From: CAVQMC01 sp963713505
Lineage (GTDB): Bacteria > Bacteroidota > Ignavibacteria > Ignavibacteriales > Ignavibacteriaceae
Direction of reading: 5' to 3'
DNA: 64,000 nucleotides
NCBI GenBank assembly: GCA_963713505.1
Contig: CAVQMC010000001.1
Coordinates: 62,001 to 126,000 of the forward strand
The translations under genes and the position numbers were made by a program. The notes below the pieces were generated by a model. It had not been told where the DNA came from. It did not search any database and saw nothing but the letters and a program-made list of their open reading frames with translations. Of this stretch, positions 48,601 through 57,828 are shown piece after piece. Every line of letters starts with the position of its first letter. Within the stretch, counting starts at the first letter, position 1.

Positions 48601-49002
48601 ACACTTCCGATTGCCTCTGCAAATATTCTTTTAGTTGACGACAACAAAACTGACAGAATTTTATATTCAAAAATCCTAAAAAATATTACCCCTGATTATA
48701 CAATTGAAGCTGCATCAAATGGGAAAGAAGCACTTGATATAGTTTTCTCATCTCCGCCTGCGTTAATTATTTCCGATCACTTAATGCCTGTAATGAACGG
48801 ATATGATTTAGTAAGAGAAGTGAAAAAAGCAGAAATAAAAGGTAAACCTCCGATTATTATTTTAAGCAGCGATCTCGACCGTCAATCAATTGCAGATTAT
48901 AACGATCTTGGAATTGAATACGTTTTTCAAAAACCTGTAAACTTAAGCAACTTTAAACAGGCTGTAGAAAAATCTTTAAGGAAAGGATTAAGTAATAATT
49001 GA
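45640..49002 (+). CDS. Multi-PAS hybrid sensor histidine kinase with C-terminal receiver
   Basis: A 1120-residue, apparently cytosolic signal protein without signal peptide or membrane helix. Some five or six PAS/PAC-like domains fill residues 1-760 (e.g. ESVTDAVFAVDLDGRIKMWN, DPIINLDKEGF-like NPIINLDKEGFITYVNS, FENSRDGIALEREGKIIMSN). HisKA has phospho-acceptor His777 in SIVSHDLRTPFSS. The ATPase domain has NLISNAIKFTN, DNGIGI, and GEKGSGLGLSLV. A receiver (about 995-1115) has LLVDDNKTDR, phospho-acceptor Asp1046 in IISDHLMPVMNG, and K in VFQKPVN. No partner regulator or output gene is adjacent. PAS domains suggest redox, oxygen or small-ligand sensing; the signal is unknown. Confidence 0.92.
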   Translation: MPENLSKILNQSPIGILSFSDDWKINYINEGFLKFGVLYNFDTSALLGVNVFEHQIFPNISLTEELQQLKEGFSFEKELQNIRTINNSFISLIVKGSPLFDNNKFFGGVLIIEDLKITQFAKDESEVSTDNIEKVLGRINDIIFITNDSGEIKFSAGSELKRLDLSNKFYNSNSILKIVRDEQKDILQQKFESSVQHRLSEKVELEFKTKNGLNTFECRIEPLINKKGQVFQVYFFFTNITEELNKRQKLEKDLEELESYRTIIESVTDAVFAVDLDGRIKMWNSSAELLFNISFKEIENRFFGTTLGLFDEIYFNKIKDDLIKYKFWKSNLALVRDDHPKRFIDAKFTLAGETENTILILCSDVTSKLREENKLKESESKFKEIVSESFNPIINLDKEGFITYVNSVFCSQLNFSEEELLGREFKQLISTSYFEKYDFDIHRYEKDQTFTEEIPVSSRRGQPVIYLANFTPTYSEVNQVTGFIGYLFNLEKVKSEGEDLKIFRFLFENSRDGIALEREGKIIMSNNSFAEMFGYKNSEELVNRELLDLVSNNDVLKVSEYFRLKEQLKESPSRFEFLGKKKDKSILYSEFSIAPFEFQDKIYIATIARDVTERKRAQQAIRESEEKYRSLTENIDDFLYTFERTGKNLRPIFCTSSVEKVTGFTQTDFLGDSKLFLKIIYPDDFETVKNKLKNLMRSRIQLSEELEFRIINKHGNIVWVRNKVNLVRSYDGQIQKIYGLTSDISLRKRAEDELKKSTENLVKLNETKDRFISIVSHDLRTPFSSILGFTDLLLKDTELTEEEKRQYVEFIQESSKSMLSLVNSLLDWTRLQTGRIRFEPERIEAKKIIDGAVNALSGTAFQKNIEIKENVNPDLFVFVDKNLVTQVFNNLISNAIKFTNPNGEIVVSQVPSDQTRFIEFSVKDNGIGIKPENIDKLFGVDTKFSSEGTAGEKGSGLGLSLVFEIIEKHGGKIWVESEYGNGSDFRFTLPIASANILLVDDNKTDRILYSKILKNITPDYTIEAASNGKEALDIVFSSPPALIISDHLMPVMNGYDLVREVKKAEIKGKPPIIILSSDLDRQSIADYNDLGIEYVFQKPVNLSNFKQAVEKSLRKGLSNN

Positions 49003-49048
49003 GTAGGTTTTCTTTGCATCTTCACGAATTTGCGTGCAATTAACTCAA

Positions 49049-49070
49049 GCAAAGACGCTAAGCCGCAAAA
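49049..49070 (+). repeat. Dispersed repeat copy A (22-bp identical core), left of the asparagine-synthase-like gene
   Basis: GCAAAGACGCTAAGCCGCAA plus two A. The same 22 bases recur in direct orientation at 51054-51075. Both cores are preceded by a related TTTCTTT...CTT-ACG segment (from about 49012 and 51020), so each unit is about 65 bases and weakly palindromic (TTTGCG versus CGCAAA). It lies just after the kinase stop. Confidence 0.85.
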
Positions 49071-49113
49071 TATTTACTTCCACTAAAAATAGAAAATTTT
49101 TACTTTTGCCTTT

Positions 49114-50835
49114 TTAATTTTTCCTTTTTAATTGTTCAACTATTTGCCTAAATATCTCAAAAGTTAAAAACCAGTTAACAAATCCGCTGTAATTTTTCTC
49201 TCCATTATAGTAAGAATGCACTTTATCAATAATCAATTTATAATTGTAAGGGTTGTAATCTTTAACTTCTCCGGATAGCAATGAATCAAAAATAAATTCT
49301 TTTAACATTGATAAAAATTGATCAATATTGTTGTTTTCATTTTGTCTAAATAATTTTTTATGAACTCTGAAATAAATTCTTTTTATTAAAGGTGAAAACC
49401 AAACTGGATAAGAAATATTTCCTTTGGCTTGTCTATATTTTAACAAGTCGGGTGAATTATTTTTGATAATTTTTTTGAACAAATAATTATTTTTTTTCTT
49501 TTCAATAGGCAAATTGAACAAATTATTAATTAAACTAAGTTGAACAAAAGGCATATAAGATTTTACAATACTATCAATTCTAGCCTGTTCCGTTCCGTAA
49601 AAATTTACCAGCCTGGTTTTTAATGAGAATAAATCGAGCCAATTTTCTAAACCTGGTTCGTTTACAACCGGAAGATTTGAAAAGATTTCTTCCAGTTGAT
49701 TAATAATTCCTGTGGACATTATTGAATTAAATTCATCGGTAAAAATATCTACTCGATAATTATTTAAATATTTATAAATGTTTTGATAGTTTTTATTTAT
49801 CAAATCATTTTTGCCAAAATGCAAAAGACGATTTAAGAATTCTCTCCTCCATATTTCTCCAAATCCTCCGTCAATAATTAAATCTTCTTTTGGTAAGAAT
49901 TTATAACTCAATAATTTTTGTAAATCATAAGCCGAACCGGTTAAATAAGTTTGACCGATATATTCAAATAAATTAGATAAAAGGACATCGGCATCTGGAT
50001 TCTCCTGATTAATGACTTTATATTTTATTTTATGTTCGTATAAAATTTTTTCGGCAATTTTAGTATCCATGGCATCATCTGTTTGAAAAATATGACAATT
50101 CCAATTCTTATAATTAGAATTTAATAGATACGACAATAAAACCCTGGAATCCATTCCACCTGATAAACTTAAAGAAATGGTAAGATCATTTTTTTCTCCA
50201 AGTAATGTTAATAGTTTTAATTTCTTACTAAAATCATTTCCACTAATAGGATTTGTTTTTCCCGGGATCCAATTCTCTTCAATTTTTTGAAAATGTTGAT
50301 TATCTAAGATTCCAGTAGTTCCACAATTTAAGCGCTGTATTTTTTTAACTATACTTTTATTTGATATTTGATTAACAAGTTTCCATCTCGATCCGAATTG
50401 TTCGAAATCAATTTCAAATTTATCCAATTTTAAAAGCCAATCTAACCTGGTTGCAAAATACCAGCCTTCGTCATTTTCAAAAACATGAATTTCTCTTAAT
50501 CCTAATAGATCAGTATAAAGGATTATTTTTTTTGAATTGAAAACAGCACAAACAAAATGTCCGTTTAAATACTTTATATCTTCGGGAAAATTACGGATTA
50601 TTAATTTTATATCTTCAGTAGTTAAAATCTTGGAAGTATCTTTTGCAATAGGAATTCCGCAAAGGAAAAATTTATTTTCTTTCTCATCTAAATCATAGAA
50701 AATCGTATTCGAATTGCCGCCAATTGCAATGTAAAAATCATCATTGCTTATAATAGAAATCGCTTGCGGATGTAATTTATTTAGGTTCGAATTTATTTTT
50801 GTTCTCTTTGAATAGAAACCAAATATCCAGCTCAC
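49114..50835 (-). CDS. Asparagine-synthase-like protein without glutaminase cysteine
   Basis: A 573-residue protein with the two-domain layout of AsnB. The N-terminal glutaminase-like domain begins MSWIFGFYSKR, with Ser in place of the nucleophile Cys2, so it cannot hydrolyse glutamine normally. The synthetase domain has the ATP PP-loop SLSGGMDSR near residues 220-228 and a C-terminal half rich in Asn and Lys. Such proteins form amide bonds on various substrates; lasso-peptide cyclases share this architecture, but no precursor peptide or McjB-type protease is visible nearby. The substrate is unknown. The gene is solitary and flanked by direct repeats. Confidence 0.75.
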   Translation of the reverse strand: MSWIFGFYSKRTKINSNLNKLHPQAISIISNDDFYIAIGGNSNTIFYDLDEKENKFFLCGIPIAKDTSKILTTEDIKLIIRNFPEDIKYLNGHFVCAVFNSKKIILYTDLLGLREIHVFENDEGWYFATRLDWLLKLDKFEIDFEQFGSRWKLVNQISNKSIVKKIQRLNCGTTGILDNQHFQKIEENWIPGKTNPISGNDFSKKLKLLTLLGEKNDLTISLSLSGGMDSRVLLSYLLNSNYKNWNCHIFQTDDAMDTKIAEKILYEHKIKYKVINQENPDADVLLSNLFEYIGQTYLTGSAYDLQKLLSYKFLPKEDLIIDGGFGEIWRREFLNRLLHFGKNDLINKNYQNIYKYLNNYRVDIFTDEFNSIMSTGIINQLEEIFSNLPVVNEPGLENWLDLFSLKTRLVNFYGTEQARIDSIVKSYMPFVQLSLINNLFNLPIEKKKNNYLFKKIIKNNSPDLLKYRQAKGNISYPVWFSPLIKRIYFRVHKKLFRQNENNNIDQFLSMLKEFIFDSLLSGEVKDYNPYNYKLIIDKVHSYYNGEKNYSGFVNWFLTFEIFRQIVEQLKRKN

Positions 50836-51053
50836 TGAAAATTACCTTCAGCAATTATTTAAAACAAACTCAAAAAATAATTCCCTTAAACTAGAAAAGA
50901 GATTATTTTTCCCTTTAATATTTAAAAGTTAATTTAACTTGATATTTTATTTAATTCAATCAGGTTTGAAAACAAATATCCCTAATATAATAGATTTGTT
51001 TATTGATAATTATAGGCATGTTTCTTTACGACTTTACGCGAGAAAAAAATCAC

Positions 51054-51075
51054 GCAAAGACGCTAAGCCGCAAAA
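51054..51075 (+). repeat. Dispersed repeat copy B (22-bp identical core), right of the asparagine-synthase-like gene
   Basis: Identical in sequence and orientation to the core at 49049-49070, 2005 bases away. It abuts the pullulanase stop codon at 51079. Together the two copies bracket one gene. Confidence 0.85.
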
Positions 51076-51078
51076 GTT

Positions 51079-53187
51079 TTACTTTTTTAAAACCAGCCCG
51101 GTTGATGGTTCAAGAATAACTTTTTCTTCAACATTTCCCATCGGTTCAATCCCGGTTTGATTTTTATCTGCAAGAACTTGCCAATTTCCTTCCGGTAAAT
51201 TAAATTCTTCCTGCTTTTCCATATTGGCATTAAATAAAACTATAAATTCATCATTATTATATTTGATATGATATCCCATAGCGAACGGATTATCTTTAAT
51301 GTTAAAGAAATTTATATCTTCATATTTTGCTCTGCGGAATACATCATAAGTATTTCTTAATAAAATTAATCCTTTATAATAATTAACCAGTTCGGGATTT
51401 TCTTCTGCATCATTATAATTTATGTAATTTGCTGCGTTGTCTTTATTGTAGCTGTTATGATCCAATCTGCCTTTTTCTTCATCTTTTATTTTATTGTTAA
51501 TTGGAATCCATTTTGTTCTTGCAAACTCTTGTCCTTCGCTTATCATTGTTATTCCCTGCGAAGTAAAAAGAAAAAGTGCAGCAAGTTTATTTAATTTTAA
51601 TTCTTCAGGAGATAATTTAACTAATGAATTTCTGTCTTTTATAACTTGATCAGCTTTAACTTTTCCCAATCCAATTCTAATAAAATCTCCAAGTGTGTAT
51701 CCGTCGTGTGATTCTAAATAATTTACAGAATGTTCTTTCTTTTGAAACAATCCAAGCGAATCTCTAACAAGTGTACCGTTCACATAACTTTTTATTCTGC
51801 CGGGATTATTATTTCCGTACCATTTACCGAATATCCAGCCCAAACCGTTTACCGGATTTTCGCCTTTTACTCCGTTTCTAATTTGATCATTCCATGCTCC
51901 CCATCCTCTTAATGAAAAACCTGCAGGATCATATCCGCCGCCCCAGGGTTCACAAACAAAAACTACTTTTGGATTTATCTTTTTAGCTTCAAAAATAATT
52001 TCTTCAATTGTTTCCCAATCAATTAATTTTCCAAGATCAAATCTAAATCCGTCAATATGATATTCTTTCATCCAGTATAAAATACTTTCAACTATCATTC
52101 TGCGGACCATAGGTCTTTCGGTTTTTAAATCATTACCGGTTCCGCTTTGTGAAATATAATTTCCATTTTCATCCAGCCTGAAATAATATTCTTTATCAAT
52201 TTCCTTTAAATTCCCGGTTTCGTATTCGGATAGATGATTATAAACAACATCCATTATAACTCCGATACCTTCTTTATGAAAAGCCTTAACCATATCTTTA
52301 AATTCTTTAATTTGATCACCGCTTTTGCCGCTCCAAACATCCCAGCCGAGTTTATAATCTTTAGTAGAATAATAAGCTTCGGGAGCAAAAAAATTTGATG
52401 TCATATATCCCCAATGATTTTTTTCATAAGGATTCCAGCTGTTGTATCTTCCGTTTAAAGAATCTTCATAGGGAGCTTCGATATTTGCAAATTCCTGAGA
52501 AGGTAATAATTCAACTGTATTCACACCCAGACTTTTTATATAATCAATTCCGCCTGTAATTCCTTTTTGAACTAAACCTTCATAAGTTCCTTGAAATTCC
52601 GCACCGGAACTAGGATCGGCAGTCATATCTTTTATATGAAGTTCATAAATTACAAGATCTCTCCAGTCGCGCTGTATAGATTCATCGCCTTCCCAATCAT
52701 AATTATTATCTTTTACAACCATTGCTCTTCTTGGGCTGTAATATGTATTTAAAGTAGCAACAGATTTTGCATATGGATCAACGCAAATTATATTATTTGG
52801 TTTTGTATCATAAGCATGCTGAACTTTAAAGCCGTAAAACAATCCGTACTTTTCTCCTTCAAATGAAGTCTCCCAAACTCCTTCGGAATCTTTTTTCATT
52901 TCAATTTCATTTGCGGCAGTATCTTCAGGTTGCTCAAAAGTACAAAGTTTAACATCGACAGCAGATGGTGCAAATAATCTAAAATATGTTTTCCCGTCTT
53001 CAACAAAGGAACCGAGTTTTTTATCGGAATAATATTTATTTAAGTCGCTTAATTTCTTTAAATAATGAAATTGTTTTGTGTTCTTATGAGTCATAGTTTT
53101 ATCGCTTATGAACAATTCTTTTCCTCCGGCTTTATTTGAAATAAATACAAGAGCTAAAAAAACAACTAAATGATTAAGAGTTTTCAT
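51079..53187 (-). CDS. pulA: Type I pullulanase / alpha-amylase family glycoside hydrolase
   Basis: A 702-residue GH13 enzyme that cleaves alpha-1,6 branches of pullulan, glycogen or starch. It has an N-terminal signal-like segment (about 1-22), a CBM48 domain (about 55-150, YFRLFAPSAVDVKLCTFE), and the catalytic barrel with VIMDVVYNH, nucleophile FRFDLGKLID, acid/base FVCEPWGGGYDP, and YLESHDGYTLGDF. A C-terminal beta domain follows. Normal length. The signal-like N terminus suggests periplasmic or surface location. It is monocistronic, with repeat copy B right at its 3' end. Confidence 0.93.
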   Translation of the reverse strand: MKTLNHLVVFLALVFISNKAGGKELFISDKTMTHKNTKQFHYLKKLSDLNKYYSDKKLGSFVEDGKTYFRLFAPSAVDVKLCTFEQPEDTAANEIEMKKDSEGVWETSFEGEKYGLFYGFKVQHAYDTKPNNIICVDPYAKSVATLNTYYSPRRAMVVKDNNYDWEGDESIQRDWRDLVIYELHIKDMTADPSSGAEFQGTYEGLVQKGITGGIDYIKSLGVNTVELLPSQEFANIEAPYEDSLNGRYNSWNPYEKNHWGYMTSNFFAPEAYYSTKDYKLGWDVWSGKSGDQIKEFKDMVKAFHKEGIGVIMDVVYNHLSEYETGNLKEIDKEYYFRLDENGNYISQSGTGNDLKTERPMVRRMIVESILYWMKEYHIDGFRFDLGKLIDWETIEEIIFEAKKINPKVVFVCEPWGGGYDPAGFSLRGWGAWNDQIRNGVKGENPVNGLGWIFGKWYGNNNPGRIKSYVNGTLVRDSLGLFQKKEHSVNYLESHDGYTLGDFIRIGLGKVKADQVIKDRNSLVKLSPEELKLNKLAALFLFTSQGITMISEGQEFARTKWIPINNKIKDEEKGRLDHNSYNKDNAANYINYNDAEENPELVNYYKGLILLRNTYDVFRRAKYEDINFFNIKDNPFAMGYHIKYNNDEFIVLFNANMEKQEEFNLPEGNWQVLADKNQTGIEPMGNVEEKVILEPSTGLVLKK

Positions 53188-53300
53188 TTTTTATTTTTGC
53201 TGTATTTATAAGTTATGCTTTATCCAACTGCATAAAATAATAAATATTACATCATTTTCATTATCGTATAAAACAAAAATTTTTAAAATAATTATATTAT

Positions 53301-53648
53301 TTAATTAGAATTGTTAGTGAGGATTTTCCCGTCGACTACGGGAGTTACACAAATTAAAGGATTTTCCGGGACATTAAATTTCATAAAGATATTTTCAAAA
53401 AGTTCAAAGTGTCTTCCTCTTTTTTCAAGCTTAGCAAATTTATCATACGCCATAAAATTTCCGTTCTTGTCCGAAGGAGCATCAAAATGATAAGCTTTAT
53501 CAAAATCATCTTCTACTTTACTTTTTAAAAATTTAATTTTATTATCATCACCGCCTTCCCTTTCATAACCAATTGCTCTAAACTCTACAACATGTCCGTT
53601 ATTAATAATTAAATAAATATTTAGAATAATTTCATTCATAATTTTCAC
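53301..53648 (-). CDS. Unknown small protein
   Basis: A 115-residue soluble, charged protein beginning (M)KIMNEIILNIYLIINNGHVV with no domain I recognise. It probably starts at the ATG at 53639; the GTG at 53648 is also in frame and neither has a clear ribosome binding site. It lies 5 bases after the membrane protein gene at 53654, so the two are probably co-transcribed and may act together. Confidence 0.5.
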   Translation of the reverse strand: MKIMNEIILNIYLIINNGHVVEFRAIGYEREGGDDNKIKFLKSKVEDDFDKAYHFDAPSDKNGNFMAYDKFAKLEKRGRHFELFENIFMKFNVPENPLICVTPVVDGKILTNNSN

Positions 53649-53653
53649 TGGTA

Positions 53654-54310
53654 TTATTTAAAAGAAAAATAGGCAAGACAAACAGCATAAACAACTGCAA
53701 ATTTACACATTATGCTTTCAATTATATTGATTAATAAATCTTGATTAAAAAATCTTAAGATGAATGCAAAAATAACAGGTAAAGATATAAAAACAAGTCC
53801 GCCAAGCAACACCGTAATTAATTTCTTGTTTTTAAAATCCTTATGGTTTATTACATTCTTTGCAATTACTATCATGGAAATAAGCAATGGCGAATAATAA
53901 AAAATTCCATAAAGCCATCCTAATGGATAATTATATGAAGCATAAAGTGAAGTGCATTTTAAAACTTCAAAATGACTTATTATAAATGCATAATATGTAA
54001 TAAAAAATATTGCCGGGATAAATATAAGTGACAATTCTTTTTTATACAATTTAAAATATTTTAAATAAAAATAAAGATTGAGCGGAGGAAGAAAAGTAAT
54101 ATCGGCGAAGGCTAGATAAGTAAGCAACGAATTATTTGTTCCGAGTCTGCATAAAATAAATTCGAGCAATTGGTAAATCATTAATATAAAAACTATTAAT
54201 GCTGCCAACTTATTTGTTTTATTTTTAGGTGCGAAAATTAAAATATTTACAGCTAATACAAGCTCAAAACAGGCAAAGAAAAGAGATACTATTCCGTTCC
54301 AGTTATTCAA
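53654..54310 (-). CDS. Unknown polytopic membrane protein
   Basis: A 218-residue protein with about seven hydrophobic segments spread over its length (about residues 7-27, 34-52, 63-83, 92-112, 128-150, 163-185, 195-215). This resembles the stand-alone seven-helix sensor regions found in front of kinases in Bacteroidota, but no signalling domain follows. Family unknown. It lies just upstream of a small soluble gene and after fumC, from which the terminator at 54340-54368 separates it. Confidence 0.6.
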   Translation of the reverse strand: MNNWNGIVSLFFACFELVLAVNILIFAPKNKTNKLAALIVFILMIYQLLEFILCRLGTNNSLLTYLAFADITFLPPLNLYFYLKYFKLYKKELSLIFIPAIFFITYYAFIISHFEVLKCTSLYASYNYPLGWLYGIFYYSPLLISMIVIAKNVINHKDFKNKKLITVLLGGLVFISLPVIFAFILRFFNQDLLINIIESIMCKFAVVYAVCLAYFSFK

Positions 54311-54339
54311 GTTATTTAGAATTTGTTACTTTAATAAAG

Positions 54340-54368
54340 AAAGCGGATGTTTTTAATTCATCCGCTTT
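54340..54368 (-). terminator. Terminator downstream of fumC
   Basis: AAAGCGGATG (54340-54349) pairs with CATCCGCTTT (54359-54368); on the minus strand TTTCTTTATT follows. It separates fumC from the membrane protein gene. Confidence 0.85.
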
Positions 54369-54391
54369 TAAATAATTTTATTTTTATTGAA

Positions 54392-55784
54392 TTATTTCTT
54401 AGGACCAATCATATTTTCAGGCCTTACAACTTCATCAAATTTTTCTGCAGTTAATAAACCCAATGCAACCGCAGCTTCTTTTAAGGTTGTATTTTCAGCA
54501 TGAGCTTTTTTTGCAACTTTTGCTGCATTATCATAACCAATATGAGGATTGAGTGCTGTAACAAGCATTAATGAATCTTTTAAATGCTTATTAATATTTT
54601 TCTCATTTGCTTCAATTCCTACTACACAGTTATCTGTAAAGCTTTCACATGCATCGGCTATTAATCTTATTGATTGAAGAACATTAAAAATAATTACAGG
54701 TTTGAAGACATTTAGTTCAAAGTTTCCGCTTGCTCCGGCAAAATTTACAGTTGCATCGTTACCAAAGACTTGGGTACAAACCATTGTCATTGCTTCACTT
54801 TGAGTTGGATTAACTTTTCCAGGCATAATTGAACTTCCGGGTTCGTTTGCCGGTAAATTTAATTTCACCGATTCCGCATCTTGGTCCGGAGCCAAGCCAC
54901 CTTACATCATTTGCTATTTTCATTAATGAAGCGGCAATTGTTTTTAAAACTCCGCTTAACTCAACTAAAGCATCATGTGCGGCCAGTGCTTCAAATTTAT
55001 TTCTTGCAGTCACAAATGGTTTTCCCGTTAAATTGGCAATTTGTTTTGCTGCTTTCACTGCAAATTCAGGATGAGTATTTAATCCAGTTCCAACTGCGGT
55101 TCCGCCTAAAGCTAATTCATATAATCTTGGTAAACTTCCATTAATTCTTTCAAGTCCGTTTGTTAACTGCTGAACATAACCGGAAAATTCCTGTCCTAAA
55201 GTCAACGGAGTTGCATCCATTAAGTGGGTTCTTCCGATTTTAATAATGTCTTTAAATTCTTCCGATTTCTCAGCTAAAGCATCTCGTAATTTAGTAACCA
55301 TCGGAATCAGTCTTCTGTGAACTTCTTCAACTGCGGCAATATGCATTGCAGTAGGAAAAGTATCATTTGAAGATTGAGCTTTGTTTACATCATCATTCGG
55401 ATGGATTGGCTTTTTACTTCCCATTGTTCCGCCTGCTAATTCAATTGCACGGTTGGAAATAACCTCATTTGAATTCATGTTGGTTTGAGTTCCGCTTCCA
55501 GTCTGCCACACAACCAACGGAAAATGTTCATCGAGTTTTCCTTCAATAACTTCATCGGCAGCTTTAACAATTAAATCAGTTTTATCAGCAGGAAGTAATC
55601 CTAATTCTTTATTTGTTAAAGCAGCAGCTTTCTTTAAAATTCCTAAAGCTCTTATTATTTCTCTTGGAAATCTTTCCCCGCCTATTTTAAAATTCATTAA
55701 AGAACGTGCAGTCTGCGCACCGTAATATTTATCAGCCGGAACCTCAATAGATCCCATGCTGTCAGTTTCAGTTCTATAATCCAT
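54392..55784 (-). CDS. fumC: Class II fumarate hydratase, one-base frameshift as sequenced
   Basis: Interconverts fumarate and malate in the TCA cycle; an iron-independent fumarase/aspartase superfamily member. The first frame holds YYGAQTARSLMNFKIGGERF, GSGTQTNMNSNEVI, and GRTHLMDATPLTLGQEFSGY; the second holds ANEPGSSIMPGKVNPTQSEA with the catalytic serine loop. Removing one base from the run at 54855-54857 joins them as CGIGEIKLPANEPGSSIMPG, giving 463 residues, the standard length. A terminator lies downstream. ATG with GGAGAG upstream. Confidence 0.93.
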
Positions 55785-55899
55785 TTTTCACTCTCCTAAC
55801 CGGATTAATTTTTTCAGTTTATTCTAACTACAAATTTACAAATAATTTAATACGATTTTTATTTCAATTTTATTTTATCCAAAATTATTAAATATTACT

Positions 55900-57711
55900 T
55901 CACATATTGTCTAATCTCATCACAGGATAAACATTTAATTCTTTATCGAAATAAGGAGATCTTTTATAAAAGAAGTTTAATCTTTCATAAGGATTTTTCC
56001 TGAATTTTTCATCCTCTTTTAATTTCTTTTCAAACTCTTCTTTTAAATCAGGATTTTTTTCCATCATTTTTTCAGCATATTTTTCCATTACGTAAGATTC
56101 AAAATATTCTTTTCTTTCAAAAATGGAATTAAAAAATCCCCATCTTAAAAATGAGTCCCCGCTTTTAGGTTCAAGCAAGTTTACTAAAACTCTAATAGTT
56201 CTTTGATCAGTTTTAATTATATAAGTTCCTTGAGGAATCGTATCTGTTTCCTGGTAAACATCGTAATCGCAGTCAACTCTTTGATGACTTTCATAAGACG
56301 AATTTGCAAACTTTATATTTTTAAATTTGTATTTGGTTACTTCAAAAACATTGTCCTCCTCAAGCTGATCCACTTCAATTCCATGGAGTTTTATTCTATC
56401 TATTATATTATCCCATTCTCCCCATTCTTTCGGAATTAAATAAGCAATCGGAACAGAAACAGAATCCGTTACAGTTAATTGATTGTAATAAGGGATTTGC
56501 ATGTCTTCTTTTTCACCGGTATAAACAATTTTTGTTGTACCGGAAATCCAGCTTGAATCTTTTCTGAATTTTATTCCTTTAAATAAAATATTCGTGCTGG
56601 TATCTTTTGTTCCGTAAGCAAGCGGAAGATAATCATCACCTTTTGCATATTTTTCAATTGATTGTTCATCTGCTTCTTTATTCAATTTAATTAATTCGTT
56701 GGGATTATCATTTATATAACTTATTACAGAGTTAAGCATAACTTTTGTAGAAAATACTCTGTCTTTATAGGGTTTTAACATGTGAGTTTCAATTAAAAGT
56801 CCGGGCCTGTTTTGAACTGCCGCATAACCTTGCGAAAACCTGGGAGTTGTTGCCCAATCTTCAATTCCTTTTTCAAGACCGCTCCCCCAATCTTTTAAAG
56901 AAATATAAGATGTAATTAAGTAGCCTGCATCTTCTTCATTTTTAATTAAGTAAGGAATAAATTTTTCTTTTGTCCATTCCGCTGTTTTAGAATAAATATT
57001 CCGGAAAGTTTCCATTGCATAAGTAATTGTATATTGATAATCAGCGCCGTCGGTTGTATGAGTATCAACTAAAAAATCGGGCAGCCAGTCTGAAAACAAT
57101 TTTAACATAGCTTGCATTTCAGGCGCATCTGCTTTCATCCAATCGCGGTTTAAGTTTAAATTTTGAGCCGTTGTCCGCCAGCCCATTTCTTTAGGTCCGT
57201 TTTGATTTATTCTATTAAAGGCGCTGAATCTTTCATGTGCATCAACACTGAAAATTGGAACAACCAGAAGAATTGCATTATCAATAAGATCTTCTTTTTC
57301 TTTTGTTATTAGAATTTCCCTTAATAAAAGCATTGAAGCATCTTTTCCTTCAATTTCTCCTGAATGAATTCCATTATTAATTAATATTATTGGTTTGCCG
57401 GTTTTCTTTGCTTCTGAAGGGGTGAAGGCTTTATCTTTTGAAACTACGAGACATTTTATTTCTCTTCCCTGAGGTGAAAATCCAAAAGTGAAAAATTTTG
57501 CATATTCGGAATTATCTGCTAAATCACGGAAATATCGCATTGTTTCATCGTATCTTTCAGTTTCTGTATAACCGGATTTTTCAAACTTAGTCAGCCAAGA
57601 TTTAGGCACTTTATTCTGAGGCTGAATATTGATACAGTAAAGAATTGATATTATTGAAACAAAAAATAAATTTAATTTTCCCATAAAAAACCTTGATAAT
57701 TTAATTAACAC
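55900..57711 (-). CDS. Exported M14 family zinc carboxypeptidase
   Basis: A 603-residue secreted peptidase with a signal-like N terminus (hydrophobic about 13-28). The M14 zinc ligands are His and Glu in NGIHSGEIEGKDASM (about residues 114-128) and His in VDTHTTDGADYQYT (about 210). The basic substrate-binding segment NLNRDWMKADAPE is present. The C-terminal third (about 390-600) is a non-catalytic region of unknown fold. Homologues in Bacteroidota are often called M14 family metallopeptidases and are presumed to trim peptides in the periplasm or outside. Monocistronic. Confidence 0.88.
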   Translation of the reverse strand: MLIKLSRFFMGKLNLFFVSIISILYCINIQPQNKVPKSWLTKFEKSGYTETERYDETMRYFRDLADNSEYAKFFTFGFSPQGREIKCLVVSKDKAFTPSEAKKTGKPIILINNGIHSGEIEGKDASMLLLREILITKEKEDLIDNAILLVVPIFSVDAHERFSAFNRINQNGPKEMGWRTTAQNLNLNRDWMKADAPEMQAMLKLFSDWLPDFLVDTHTTDGADYQYTITYAMETFRNIYSKTAEWTKEKFIPYLIKNEEDAGYLITSYISLKDWGSGLEKGIEDWATTPRFSQGYAAVQNRPGLLIETHMLKPYKDRVFSTKVMLNSVISYINDNPNELIKLNKEADEQSIEKYAKGDDYLPLAYGTKDTSTNILFKGIKFRKDSSWISGTTKIVYTGEKEDMQIPYYNQLTVTDSVSVPIAYLIPKEWGEWDNIIDRIKLHGIEVDQLEEDNVFEVTKYKFKNIKFANSSYESHQRVDCDYDVYQETDTIPQGTYIIKTDQRTIRVLVNLLEPKSGDSFLRWGFFNSIFERKEYFESYVMEKYAEKMMEKNPDLKEEFEKKLKEDEKFRKNPYERLNFFYKRSPYFDKELNVYPVMRLDNM

Positions 57712-57828
57712 AAATTTAACAAATGTAGATCATTATAAAGCGAAATTTTTTTAAAATGAAAAAATTATTCTATTTGTATATCTGATAATTTTTTGTACTT
57801 TTAAACCAAATAAATAGTGAAGGAAGGA

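Noticed and set aside
13035..57711. True pseudogenisation of pth, bamA, lexA, fumC, ilvE, tamB, hppA and ctc
   Set aside because: Each break is one base, the rest of each gene is fully conserved, and the functions are largely essential, so consensus error is the simpler reading.
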